From Chamaea fasciata (Eukaryota > Chordata > Aves > Passeriformes > Sylviidae), in NCBI GenBank assembly GCA_029207755.1, contig JARCOQ010000005.1, forward strand, positions 44,355,621 to 44,419,620: a stretch of DNA of 64,000 nt. The letters run 5' to 3'. The stretch's first letter is position 1. Each line of letters begins with the position of its first letter. Made by a program: the position numbers and the translations under genes. Below, piece by piece: positions 47,061-59,577 of the stretch. Under the pieces are notes generated by a model, which was given only the letters and a program-made list of their open reading frames with translations, was not told the origin of the DNA and did not search any database.

Positions 47061-48744
47061 ATACTGAAAGAAACGCACTGTGTGCTGGCTGCATGGGGTT
47101 ACAATTCACTGGCCATATACAATTTATATGGCCATATTTGTTGGAGAAAGATTTGAAGTAAGCCCAAAGAGGCCACTGGTAAGGCTGAAAGGTCACACAG
47201 GGGCCTGTGAAGAGAAGAGCAGCAGTGGTTAGTACCTTCACAGTGCTTAGCCAGGCCTTGTCCAGTCCAGGGAAAAAAGCTTGAATCGTTAGAACCAGGT
47301 GAGTGTTTTGTTTCAATATGACCAAGATTTTAACTCAGGACTTTGTGCAAATTATGCAGGAAAAGCCTTGTATCTCTTTAACAGTGCTGCATTTATTCTG
47401 CAGTGAAAATACCCGTGTGACTCTGGCAGGTGCAACCAGGATCCTGGGCTTCACCACACCCAGGGTGTTGCCGGCAGCAGGGACACATTCAGGATCCTTT
47501 TGGGCACATTGGTACTGTGGCAGTCTGGGAGCAAGTTCAGGCCCCTGCTGCTGCTCCCACACCTCCTCATTGCCTCTCCCTGTTCCACAAACCCTCCTGA
47601 AAGCAATGGCTTCCCACTGCTGCAGGGACAGCACTGAGCACCACTCCCAAGGTCACATCTTGCTTGAATTCACAAGACGTGCTCTGCTAAAGCACCCCAG
47701 CTGGCTGTGCCCTCAAACCTTACCGCATCCCAGAATGTACAACAGGGACCCTCACTCTGATGCTAGGAAAGCACACTTCTCACAGACTGCAGGACAGTTT
47801 CACGTCATTTCACAAACTTCAAACTGAAAGATAAAACAGAAAAATCAGAATTGCATGTTGGGTCTAGAGGGGCACCAGAAAGAGTCCAAGGATGACTGTG
47901 GGATGTGAACATGGGATTCCGCTCTAGAGGGAACTAGCCTATCTAGTGTGATTGTAAGCCATATATTCCTCTTACATTCCCAGTATAAGTCCTTCTTGGC
48001 ATCAGGGACTTTTTTTTTTTTTTTTTTAATTTAGAAATCCAAGCTTGCCCTCTGAGATCAGGTAGTGTGAACCCACAGCATTCTTAGAGATGACCTGATC
48101 TTAGATTTCCTTTGTCTGTTCAGAGTACCAAGTCTGAACGAGTCTGGCACATGCTTACACATACAGCAACTCACATAATTAGTCTTTTCTAAACAATTTC
48201 AGTCACCAGTCCAGAGTCTCCAGTTCAGAGATGCCCCATTAAGACTCCTGTAAAAATAAAAGTATTTTTCTTCTGAATAAACAGATATGCAAAGAAGGGA
48301 GTGCATTTCTGTAACACCAAACAAAACCTGGATTTTGGAGCAAGCATCTTCTTACATGTCAGAGTTGGAGTAAATGAACCATACCAAAGGTCACTAAATG
48401 TCATTGTTCTGTAATTTTCAGTCTTCAGAGGATCAAAGAAATCTAAAGAAATGGTTCAAGTTGAGACACTTGGCAAAATAATGAGGTGAAAGGCTTCTGA
48501 GGTTTTCTGGAGGAAAAAACTCCACAGTAATTGAACATAATTCTTAAAATCTTCATTTAAGCATTAATAAATAAAAATGTTTATCCTCTTAGGGTTCATG
48601 AAATGTCAACAAGAGAAAATAGTAGTATAAAAACCGAAGAGCTGTTTTTCAGTTATTCTCAGGGCATAAGGGGTTTGTTTATTCAAGGATTTGTGACAGT
48701 GGCAAATAAGCTGTTCCCTTGAAAATACCTTGCCAGGTGTTGTT

Positions 48745-48810
48745 TCTGGGTTTGGTTTTTTGTTTGTTTGTTTTTGGTTTGTTTTGTTTTTTTGTTTTGT
48801 TTTTGTTTTT
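48745..48810. repeat. (TTTG/TTTTG)n low-complexity tract
   Basis: Tandem GTTT and GTTTT units, imperfect, about 65 bases. Confidence 0.85.
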
Positions 48811-51800
48811 TCCTGTTTGGCAGTACTTGTATGATAAATTAATTTTGCTAGAAATACACTAGCAGTTCAGCACAGATTTTTTTTAACCATTAATCTCCTT
48901 ACCTGGCATATTTTGCCCCCTTAGAGCAGTTAGAGCAGCTCAAGGAACTGATCTTAAAATTCCCAAGAAGATCAAAATATAACTTCAGTGGATTGCTGGA
49001 GTGTAACTCAGAAGCATAACTGATCAGTCATTTGAGGAATTTCATTGTTGTTGCTGTGCCTTTTTGATCAGCCAGACCAAAGGGATTTCATTAACATCTC
49101 ACTAGTACCTCTGACTAAGAAGAAATTTTGAATAGATTGTGAAAGCCTCTAGAAATAAGCTATTTTTAAGTGCTAAGCATATAAATGCAAATTGAGTAGA
49201 AACAGCTGTTATTTACATTCCGTGGACACATGATTTCACTCTCTGATGGATAGGGGAAGAAAAAAAGCCACTGAAAGACTGAAATGCCCTTAAAGAAATT
49301 GGGGAAATGGGGATCTAATAAAAATACATGCAATGAACCACATTGTTGGGTGGTATAAACTGGTAAAGCTTTCCAGGTTTGCCACCATAACATTATAAAG
49401 CCCACCTGCCAGGAGGACTTGAAGAGCTCTATGTATTTCTTGGAGAAAGCTGGGGGAGGGGTAGAAGGAATGAATATGCTGAAACAAAGGCATATGAACA
49501 AATTCATGTTTCAGCTTTTTTTGCAATGGCTAACTGATAACCTGGCATTTTCAAAAATAGTCTCCCAGAACGAAGCCCCCATTCATAATAAGATTTTGCC
49601 ATGGACTTACATTAGTTTGACATTATGTTCTGGAAAAATTATTAAAGCTCATGAAAAATGTAAGCAGCATATTCTAGACCAGTGTATCTGAAAGTAGAGG
49701 ACTGTGCTGAGGGAAAAGAAAGCACAGTGTGAAAGTTGCACCCTTCCATGAACTCAAGCTTTTTACCGGCCTGGCAGAGGCCCTCCTGTGTGTCCTCCGT
49801 TTACCTGGAGCAGGTCCCTGCTGTCACATGTTCCACTGGAAAGCTCATGCTCCCTCCTGCCACACCTGCTTCTGTTTGTAACATTACCAGCAAACACCTA
49901 GAGTAGAAAGAAATAATACTCTCCTCAGGCAGGTTTAAAAATGTACACAAAATGTGGCTGCTAATTTGGACCAAACCCACTCAGTCAAATCAGCCATAGG
50001 AACCTGGGACAGGGAATTAAAGGTGGGATTGTTTTGTTGGCTTTTCCTTATGGAAGGAAAAGGAGTGGACATAGTCAACACAGCTAAAGCTCAAGCACCA
50101 CGGAGCCACTTGATTCTTAAGAGCCTGGAGAGTGATTTCCTCCAAGATTAGTTCTGTTTGACTTAGGATTGCTTTGTGCCTGCCAGCACAGAAAACCTGT
50201 CATAACACAGGCAAAGGTGGGACAGAAATTTCATTCTTCTTCCATTTTAGGTACAGTCTTACCTGCTGTTCTGTCTTACACAAAACATATGTCTGATGGC
50301 TAAATGCATCCTTTCCTTCCTCACCAGAACAAAGCCTTATCTACAGCAGCAGGTTTTGCAGCTTCCTTCTGTCTAGCATCATGTGGCATGAAATGCTGGG
50401 GAAAAATTCTGCTGTGCCTCAGGCACCTTTCCAGATCACATTTATTCACAGAGGAATAATTTATCAGAGAAATGAGCTCTGAAGAGACTACTAAAATTAG
50501 CGTTAAATTTTGAAATATAGGGCAATGGCACTGAAAGTCAGAAAATATGTCTAGCCCAAACTCACACTTTATGAAACATTTTGCATATTTTGTAATAATT
50601 ATGGATATTCTTTCCCCTTCTCTGTTCCCCTCTGTATATATATTAAGACGAAGGTAATAACAAACTTAAGCAAATCTGAATTTGGTTACACAGAGCCATC
50701 TGTTAATTCTGGTATATGGCAGTAGAGGGCATCTAAGGACTTCAAGTCACATACGGTGAGGGATTAAAATCAGATGGCTAAGGGAGTTTTTACTCTCCCC
50801 TCAAGATGTTCACCCCACCTCAGGACAGAATTGCTACCTCATGACCAAACAGCTCAGGAGGCTGCTCCTGATCGACGGCAGCTTTGAGCCACGCTGAAAT
50901 TGAGGCTGTTCTTAAAACACCAGTCTGAAAGTTGAAGTTGTTAAGGAGGAGGTGCACAAGTTAATTTCTCTTCCCTGCTGCAGGCAGAGCTCTGGCAGAG
51001 CCACAGGATGGTTTTGGGTATAGTACAGGGCAAGGTACTGCTTCAAGCATCCTGTCCAATTTTATCTACTACTGTTTGAGCTTTAATTTCCACATACCTG
51101 GAAAAACTGCATGCAGGAGGAGCAAGTGATTCTGGGAATGGACAGGCTGTGCCAAGAAAAGACAAGCTGTGGACCAATGCTCTTTCCTTAACCAGAAAGA
51201 GTAGCCCTATGTCTGTTTCCTCTCCTGAGCCTAAAAACTGCCAGCCTGTCTGGCCACTATTCAGTTTATGTCCTCCCAGTATGCCAGTCAGATACAGGAT
51301 GATGCCTTCAGCCGTCCTGACAAAAAGCAAGCACTAATCCTGACAAACAGAGAGAAGGTAGTTGGCAGCTAACACTGTTTTCTTGTCACCTGTCCAGGTT
51401 TGTATGACATTCCATATCCAGCCTCTCTCTATACTGAAGCAGGGAAAGCAGCCATGCCTATCTTGACCCAAAAGAAGCCAACACGTCAGAGACAGGTTAA
51501 GTTCATTACCTGACACTAACACTTGATGCACTAATCTGAAAAATGTAATTGCGCCCAGCAGCAGATTCACATACAGCAGGCAACGTATTTTCAATTAACT
51601 GTAAGAAGTTTAAAGTTATATAAATACATTAGTAAATGTTGAGTATCCTGCTATGCAAACTCTTAAGTACAGCAACACCTCAGGCCTTATGCTGAAGTCT
51701 ATGCCTTAGCCTGAAATTTAAAAGTGGCTCATGCCGAGAAAAAGGTTCTACAACTCATTTAATGATTCACAGTACTCCTAAAATTATATTCATCTGTCTG

Positions 51801-53994
51801 CTTTCCATGGCAGCACTTTCAATCATAAACACTTAATTGTAGGAATTCATCCTCAAGGCCAAATAGCTCTGGGTGAATTAAACTATCCTTAATATAAAAA
51901 CTAGAACAGTGATTTAAATTTAATCTTTTTCTGATGGGAGGCCAGAGACACATGACCCAGTTTCTACTTCAGTTTACTTTTCACTCAAAAATCCCCCCTT
52001 TAGAGATAGCCACTGCATCACCTGTTTTAGTTTTCCTTCTTAGTTTCAAAACTGACTCTCTGCCAACAAAGAAACTTTATTACTTATGGATTGGAAAAGC
52101 ATAGGAGAGCTGCCTTCATGCTCTGTCAGGAAAACCTTTTTCACAGACATTGCTTGCTCTCTTTCACTTTGAGGCGTAGGATTCACAACTGGCAGAAAAA
52201 CATCTCAAGCCTCCTCAAGCATAAAAGGCTTGTTTTTTCTGGCAGCATCTAGGACGAGAGTGCAAGATTTCACTGTGCTTTCAGCTGTGCTATCTCTAGG
52301 ATTTTTCAAAAAAACCCCCCAAAAAACCCCAAGAGTGTATGTTTCTCTGAAAAATCCAAAACTTCAAGGAGCATGGTTCTGAACATGTGTGTGTGTAGGT
52401 ATAGTGCATAGAAACACCTATATGCTCTTTCTCAGCCAAAAAAACAAGGTAAATAAATATTACACTCACAGCATTTTATGCTATAATCTGAATATTAAAA
52501 TCCATATCAAATGTTCTGCTAGTAGTTGTTTGAAAAGGACCAAAAATGATCCTTTCCAGCAGCTCTATTTTGTACCATGTTTATGAGAAAGAAGCATGAA
52601 TGGGAAGAAAATGCTATCAAAGCATGTATATTTACAACTTATTCTCCAGTAACTTGCAGCAATATTTAGCTAGTTTTAGTCAGAGTGAAACTCAGTAATT
52701 CAAAAAAATAACATAGTGATAGACCAGAATTCTGCTGTTTATAAAGAAGCCTAACATAGCATAAAGTAAAAACTGCTGTGCAAATTATCTTTTTTTTTTT
52801 ATACTTAGTACCCTGCGTCACCACATCCTACTTTTCCTTTACAGGCCTATCCAAAGTATTTTTATGTTATTTTGGTTTTACCTTAAACTGTAAATAGTAA
52901 ATTGGAGAAACTAAGCAAGCACTGTATTTAATTATTTTCATTGAAGATCCCAACTGTCTAGGTAACTCAATGCAGTTTAGGCCTTTATTTTTAGATAGTA
53001 GATAGCACAGGATGAGATGAGAAATGGACATAAATACCACCTTTTTATAGTCAGTTTTGTGCTTGTCAGTGATTATCTGTCTACCTATCCACTCAATCAA
53101 AGGAAATGATCCTGCTTTTTATCAACTGTCTCTGAAAGAAAAGAATCTGGATGTTATTTCAAAGTATTTACTCTCTTGGTGCCACCTTTTGATGTTTGCT
53201 TTTAAATTACAAGTGCTGGTTTCCTTTTAGAGCACCCCTGATTCATAGAAATTATTCACTGAATTCTTTTGTAATTCTCCTTTACCAAATGTATTTTATC
53301 AAGAAAGGCAAGGCATTCACATGTGACTAGATAAAAATGGCCGGAAATAAGGTGGCAGCTGGTAAAGAGTAAAACTGTTTGGTATAAATCTTCATCTATT
53401 TCATCAAAACACTCTGTTCCTCCAGCAGCTGGAAAGAGCAGGGTGATCCCATACCCTAAAATATTTGTTTTCTCTATGTTTTATTTATTACGTTTTAGGA
53501 ACTCTTTGTGAAATAAGCAAACCTTTCTCCTAACTGCTAAGAGAGAAATCCTCTAAGAGTTCACATTGCAGACCTTGTTTGTGCTGTGGAGTTACAATTA
53601 ACTCATTCCAATTTGCTGGAGCTAAAGGCTCAATATTCATATTTCTCTGCTCAAGAACAAGACTGTAATCCCAGGACAGGGAGAAAGCCTGGCAGCTGTA
53701 CACTGTTATTTAGACTAGATCAGGTAAACAGTTGTCAAAATATGGTCAATAAGTAGATGTATGTGATAAGCAATAGCTGTCCTTTTAACTGAAGGGGATT
53801 TTAACTGACCTGATGGTATACCATGGATAATGGATATTCTGGGCTGTTTCTTTGAGAAGTTAAGGATGAAAAGAGCAAGGAAAGGCCCCTTGTATTCTTC
53901 CAGGTAGCTAGGTAAATCTATCTTAATAATTCAGTAAATCTTTTCAGTGAATCAGAGCAAATTTAGCAAAATCAGCTGAGTCAAAAACACATTA

Positions 53995-54007
53995 CCCCCC
54001 CCCCCCC
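53995..54007. repeat. C13 homopolymer
   Basis: An uninterrupted run of 13 C in an AT-rich context. Confidence 0.95.
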
Positions 54008-56654
54008 GCTCACATCATATTATATAAATAAATCAGCATACTAGCTCACCAGTAAACTTGGCATACTTTTCAGGAACAAAGTGAAAATAATTTCTAGCAA
54101 CAGACGCTTTGCAGGACTGTAAAAACATAGTTGCATCCTTCTTTGGTCATGAAAGGGATTTTTGCCTGAAGGAAAAATAAAAAATAAATTAACTCATCCT
54201 TCCCTGTCTTGAGCATATGCATTTGAAATCGTCAGAAACAATATATTCTGCTTATGATTTTCAAGAACTCTTAATGTTCATATTTTTGCTACTAATATAA
54301 AACATGATTAAAAGGATCTACTATATGGATGATATACAGTCAGAATCAACATTTATGAATAGCAGAAAGTATTAGGGAAAAAAAATAGGGATTGCTTAAG
54401 TTTGTGCCTTTCATCTCCAGTGGGATGATATGCCTCTAAAACTGGCTCAGAATCATTCATATTTGTACATGTATAGCAATATTTGTTCTAGAACTGCTAC
54501 CCTAAAAGACACAGATTAAAAATAAATAAAGCATTTGGTTTGAATTTTACATAAAAATTTTAAATCCCCACTTTACAGTTTTTGTATTAGTGACTGTTTA
54601 GAAGAATTAGTGTTTGTTACATGGCAGATTAAAAAAACCTCTTTTGTTTATATGATGGAAAGCTAAGTTTTCTGAGTCTGCTCCTTTCTTTTTTACCACT
54701 TCACATCTTTCTCCTACTCAGTTCTGATTTTTATAAAGTAAAACTCTTCAGGCAAACCAAACCTGTAATAAATATCCCAGTGCCAAAGAAGCTAAAAAGT
54801 AGCTTTAAGTAGTTTCATGCACTACTTACGGCCCATAGTCCCCAAAGAAATTTAATTTAGTCACCTTTGCTTACCCTTACAACTATTTCTTTTCTCTCCT
54901 GTGACTGTATGGAAGACTCATGCAGACAGAGGAGAAAAAGACCAACTGACATTGTTGAAAGAAACAGAGAAATATAAACGTACTCCACGGAGCCTATTCA
55001 CTGAGCACTTTCAGATGTCTCAAGCCAGAGAATAAAGGTAACTGTGAACCAGAGCACTCTTATGAGGTGCCAGTACTGTCATTTAAAGATCAATCTGCAG
55101 TTTTTAAGTTTGAATTTCATTACTCTTGTAAGTTTACCAGATATTTAGTGCTGTTTTTAAGACACATTAAGTTCTCATGAAAAAAAATCAACAGAACTCT
55201 TTTTAGGAAAGGTCCTGCTGATATACTGCCTATTTAATTTTTATGCTACCCTTTTCATAACAATATCTGAAGTTTTAAGTAACAAACATTTATTACGTTC
55301 TTCTGTTCTTGTTTCTCATTCACCACATAAATCGAGGTCTTCTTCCCTCTGCCTTTATAGCAGCCAGCTGTGGTTTTAGAAACAAATTATTATGACTTCA
55401 AGTGACGAATAAACAGCAGAAGCAAAGGAAGTCTTGAGATACTAGACACATAAAAATCCCATTAATAAAATAACATAGGAAAAGAGAACTACAGCAAAGC
55501 TGTAAAAAAGCAGCTTTGCATCTAGACAAGACGTATTCCTTTTCTCCAAGATGCAGTAATGAACTTCAAAGAAATAGCCTTAATTTTAATATTGTGATAT
55601 CAGAAGTACATATTTTTGAGCAAAAGCTCTGTGCCTCCATGTACAGAATTATTTTAGTAATAAAAATAGACCTGTATTAATTTTTATTGTTCTTCTGAAC
55701 ATAGTGAAGTCAGTGCCATTCTGAAAAAGTAGTGGAGGTTTTTTGCAAGATCTCACGTCATAGGTAGCTGAACTGTCAACTAAATTTCAAGGGGCACAAA
55801 CCTATTCTCTCCCCTCTTCACATCAATCCAACGAAAAAAACTTAGTGGTGATTCCACAACCGTCACTGGAGACTGGATCTGGGGCTATCTGAACTTCACA
55901 GACAAAAAGAGGTACAAGAATGACCTTTAAGACCTAAATTGTTTTTAAAAATTTCTGAGAATACTTAAGAAAGCCCGTTTGTTCCTCAGACCTAATTTTA
56001 AATCTGTGCTGCTGCCAGTGATTAAAACCACCTTTTTTTCATAAACTGAATAAATTAAATTCAAAAGCATCCAGGCATTACAAACAGATTAAATCATACT
56101 GACCAATATTTCACTTAACAAAGTAGATTTTTTTTTCTCAGACGAATTTACTTAATTACTAAATACAAAACTTAATTTTTAAGATCACTATTAATTATCT
56201 TATCCCCTGATGCTTAAAAATTATAAGCAATAACTGTTAGAAAACCCTTCAGGATTTGTAATCCTTCCTCAGCCCTTACTTTTTTATTATTATTATTCTT
56301 TTAAGAAACGTTGCATTTCAGACGTTACTGGGGAGTGAGACCCAAGGCAGCGTCTCAGTGTGGGAGCTTTGTGCAGGGGAGCTGCTCCGCTCCCTCAGCC
56401 AGACGCTCCAGCCTAATACATATTCATTTACTCCCTTGATAACAAAGGCTCCCTCCCCCCTCCAGCCCCGATTAATAAAGACATTATTTTTTATTATTTT
56501 ATAGGTTTGAGGTTATTTCCTGAAATCTTTAAAAAGACACCCTTTAATCCTTCTCCCGTCAACTCCCCCTCCCAGATAACCCCGTGCAATTTGCAGGGAG
56601 CCCTGACCCGCAGCCAAGGGCTGGGGTGAGACTATTACGGCTACTTTTGCTTTG

Positions 56655-56725
56655 TTTCCTCTCTTTTCTTTCCTCTTTTTTTTTTTTTTTTTCTTTTTTC
56701 TTTTCTTTTTTTTTTTTTCTCCTCT
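56655..56725. repeat. 71-bp pure pyrimidine tract
   Basis: Every base from 56655 to 56725 on the plus strand is C or T, including two long T runs. It lies about 700 bases upstream of the tandem STAT sites of SOCS2. Such tracts can adopt triplex structure, but no function can be shown here. Confidence 0.95.
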
Positions 56726-57434
56726 GTGTGTGTCTCTTTCTAAAGTCGCCTCGGGGCCGCAGGAGCAGCGGCGAAAGGTGGCTGGTTACCGAGCAGCACC
56801 CACGGCGCAATCAACCATCTTTACGCTGAAAAACAGCTTCGTGGTTATTAAAAAAAAAATAATAATAATAATTAAAAAAGGGGGGGGAGGGGGAGGAAAT
56901 CGGCGCGCGCATCGGCGGGCAATGGCTGTTTGTAGCAACGAGGTATTTAGCGCCGGAGGGTAAGGGGGGGTGGAGACCAGGGTGGGGTGTCCCAGGAGCT
57001 TCGGGCCGCCGCAAGTCCCTGGCAGAGAGCTCCTGGCATCGGCCCCTGACGCGCTCCCGGCCCTGCGGGCGGGCCCGCCGCCGCGCTCAGGTGCCGGCGG
57101 CTGCTGGCGCCGGGCGGCCCGGGCGCCCCTCGCCCCTCCGGCCCCGGGACGGGCGGCTGCGCTCCCGCGCTCGCCCGGTTCCCTCGGGGGTCCCGCCGTG
57201 CCCCGCGGGGCGGCCCGCACGGCCCCGCCGGCCCGGTCCCTCCGCAGCCCCGGGCACTGACCTGCACGTCGCCCGCGGCTCCGCGGGCGGAGGAGGAGGA
57301 GGAGGCGGGGGGGCCGCGGGGCAGCGTTCGGCGACCGCTGCCCCGGCGTGACAGGGGCGGCGGCTCGGTGCGTCGGCCCCGGCTGGCCGCGATCGCGGCG
57401 GAGGCGCCGGAGCGGGTCCTGTCACATGATGCGG

Positions 57435-57454
57435 TTCCTGGAAAGTTCCTGGAA
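57435..57454. promoter_or_regulatory. SOCS2: Tandem STAT5 (GAS) element of SOCS2
   Basis: Two perfect TTCCTGGAA palindromes (the TTCNNNGAA STAT consensus) at 57435-57443 and 57446-57454, with an 11-bp centre-to-centre distance, about one helical turn. This spacing is the classic arrangement for cooperative STAT5 tetramer binding. Induction of SOCS2 by growth hormone through STAT5b is well established in mammals, so this is the likely feedback element. Confidence 0.85.
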
Positions 57455-57552
57455 AGCAGCCTTTGTATGTAACCATCCCGGGAGGGGGGAGCGGCGGGGG
57501 CAGGATGCCCTCGCCTCGCAATCAAAGGCGAGCAGACCGCCCGCGCCGGGGA

Positions 57553-57570
57553 GGGGGGGGGGGGGGGGGG
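57553..57570. repeat. G18 homopolymer
   Basis: An uninterrupted run of 18 G inside the SOCS2 CpG island, with quadruplex-forming potential. Such runs are also prone to length errors in assemblies. Confidence 0.95.
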
Positions 57571-57599
57571 CGGAGGGTGTTGTTTCCCCAGGAGCACCA

Positions 57600-57767
57600 T
57601 CTTCCTCCGGCAGCCTCTGTCCTCCCTAGCACAGCTTCGACGCTTCTCCCCGGCGGCGGGTGCTGTGTCCCCCCGGCCCCCCGACGCCGCCGGGAGCCAG
57701 AACAACCTGACCGCCCCACCTCCAGGCGGCGGCAGCGGCGGCCCCAGCCCCGTCCCGCCAAGCCCGG
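57600..57767 (+). other. SOCS2: Probable non-coding exon of SOCS2 (3' boundary only)
   Basis: The sequence CCCGG followed by GTGAGTCC at 57768 is a near-consensus splice donor upstream of the acceptor at 59300. It is the best candidate for the first non-coding exon's donor. The 5' limit is arbitrary, since no transcription start can be read from the sequence. Confidence 0.4.
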
Positions 57768-58567
57768 GTGAGTCCCCTTGTCGTCGCCCCCCTCCGCCCG
57801 ATGCCCTGCCGCGCTTCGAGAGCCGGCGGCCTTGCCGCCCCGCTCCGGGTACGGCGCTGCCGACCGCCGGGATGGAGGCTCCCCGGCAGCCGGCGGCAGG
57901 CTGCTCCGGCGCTCCTCGTCTCGGCCGGGGGACGTCCGGCTGCAGCCAGCCGCCACCGCCTCGCAAGCCTTCCGTCCCCACCGAGCTCCCGTGGCGGCGG
58001 CGCTTCGCGGCTAGGCGCTCCCGGAGCCTCTCCTTCACAAGGGGTCGCGCCCGGACACCGCTGGCAGGGCTGCTCCCACCTGCGCTCGTCGGCCCCGCGC
58101 CCGCAGCCTCTCCGGTGACAGGCGCACCTGCACCCGGTCACCGAGCTGGCGGCGGGAGCTTCTGCGCGGGGAAAGGAGGGGATGGCTTTGTCGAGGAGTT
58201 CCCGCGTGTGTGCCTACATATGTTGGGATAGAAACGCGTCAGAACACCCTATCTTGTTGCCACCACAGTTCAATTTGGAGAAGTTTCTGAGCTCCTCCGT
58301 GGAACTTGTTGAGGGGGGAACCGTCTCAGCATAACCCTCACCTGGCGGCTGCCGCGCACCCGCAGGCAGAGACTGCCCGGTTCGCAAGCACCGGCGGGGG
58401 GCTCCTGGTTTTCTCCGTGAGCCCCGTCCCTCCGCTCCGGCCAAGCCGGCTAGGCTCCCCCTCGCTGGTACTTCCCGGCTTTGTGTCGCTCCTGATGTGG
58501 CGGTGCTCCCCAGACAAAAGAGGCTCTTTTTGTCCCTCCCGTTAGCTTCAGCCAAGAGGAAAGATTC

Positions 58568-58585
58568 CCCCCCCCCCCCCCCCCC
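58568..58585. repeat. C18 homopolymer
   Basis: An uninterrupted run of 18 C in the probable first SOCS2 intron. Confidence 0.95.
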
Positions 58586-59300
58586 ATGTCAGCATTTAAT
58601 GGAGCGGGACAAAGCATATTTCCTGCCCCGCGCTAATTATAGCACGTCCTCCACCGTGCTGCCCCTTCTGTTCCCAACCGGCCAGCGAATCCCCGGAGCC
58701 GGCGCTGCCGGCCCACCCGCCCCGCAGCTCGGGTACGCCGCTGCCCGCGAGGAGGTCTCCCGCCCCAGGAGCTTGGCCCACACCGGGCTCCCGTCCCTAG
58801 ACTTCCCGTACGACTTCGCGGGATGACCTTACTGCAAGGCGTCCGTGCGTACCGTCCATGCGCACCGCAACGTGAAACCCAGGCAGCGCCGGGGCTGGGA
58901 CCTCTGCCCTGCTCTGCTGGTTACCTCTCTCGTACCTTTACGTGCACGGCTCTCCCCCACGACCTCCTCCCTCCCCGAAAGTCCCAGAGCTGCCGGCTGG
59001 GCTCGCCTGCCCCAGCCGAGGGAGCGGGACATCAGCGGGTTCGCCTTTGCGATAAAGGGAGCCCACCTTCTCGGGCTGCCGCCTCCGCCGAGTCCCCGGT
59101 GGAGAGGAGCCGAGGACAGGCTGGGCGGCGGGGGGGGGGAGGAGATGTCCCTCCCCCGCTCCGCCGGGAGGTGATCTCTCGCCGCGGGTCCCTCCTCTGG
59201 ATGCTGGGAAGTTCCGAAGCGGGATCGCCAGAAACACGCTCTGCGTCGGGAGCGCCTCTCGCGGGGCTCGCCGCTAACCACGCTCTCTCTCGGCTCGCAG

Positions 59301-59432
59301 GCGGCGCCCGGGCTGGGGGCCGGGACCATGCACCCGGCGCGGCGCTGAACCTCGCGGCGGCGAAGCGGAGCCCTCTCCTGCCGGCAGCCCCCGACCTGCG
59401 TACGAGCGGGGCCGCGCCCGCCGCCGCCGCCC
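59301..59432 (+). other. SOCS2: SOCS2 5' UTR part of the first coding exon
   Basis: Preceded by the acceptor CTCTCGGCTCGCAG, ending at 59300. The 132 bases contain a short upstream ORF (59328-59348) and lead into the start codon at 59433. Transcription could also start within this region. Confidence 0.65.
59328..59348 (+). promoter_or_regulatory. SOCS2: Upstream ORF of SOCS2 (6 codons, MHPARR)
   Basis: ATG at 59328 with A at -3 (GGGACCATG) and stop TGA at 59346-59348, 84 bases before the main start. The SOCS2 start itself has C at -3 and A at +4, a weak context, so this uORF could limit or condition SOCS2 translation. Confidence 0.55.
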
Positions 59433-59577
59433 ATGACCCTGCGCTCCGCCGAGTCCCTGGAGAGCGCGGAGAGCTCCGGGGAGCGCTGGGGGCACCCCGG
59501 GACGGCGGCGCCCGTTGCCGAGGAGTGCCGTGAGGCGGAGCAGCTGGCCGCGGCTATGGAGGAGCTGCGGCGGGCAG
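59433..59577 (+). CDS. SOCS2: SOCS2 coding exon 1
   Basis: 145 bases from MTLRSAES to ELRRA plus one base, donor GTAAGCCC. It encodes the variable N-terminus and the extended-SH2 helix. MTLR at the start is shared with mammals, which fixes the start codon despite its weak context. Confidence 0.95.

Larger units (their letters stand above)
47061..56280. other. Gene-poor region upstream of SOCS2
   Basis: About 9 kb without recognised exon or transposon. It includes a T18 run near 48010, a TTTG/TTTTG low-complexity stretch at about 48745-48810, an A/C low-complexity patch near 52305-52332, a T run near 52790 and a C13 run at 53995-54007. The 174-codon open frame at 47303 has no domain and is rejected as a gene. 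Enhancers are possible, but nothing specific can be shown. Confidence 0.55.

Noticed and set aside
47303..47827. 174-codon plus-strand open frame
   Set aside because: Composition resembles random Cys/His/Ser-rich translation, it has no domain, splice partner or initiation context, and an overlapping minus-strand frame is equally open.
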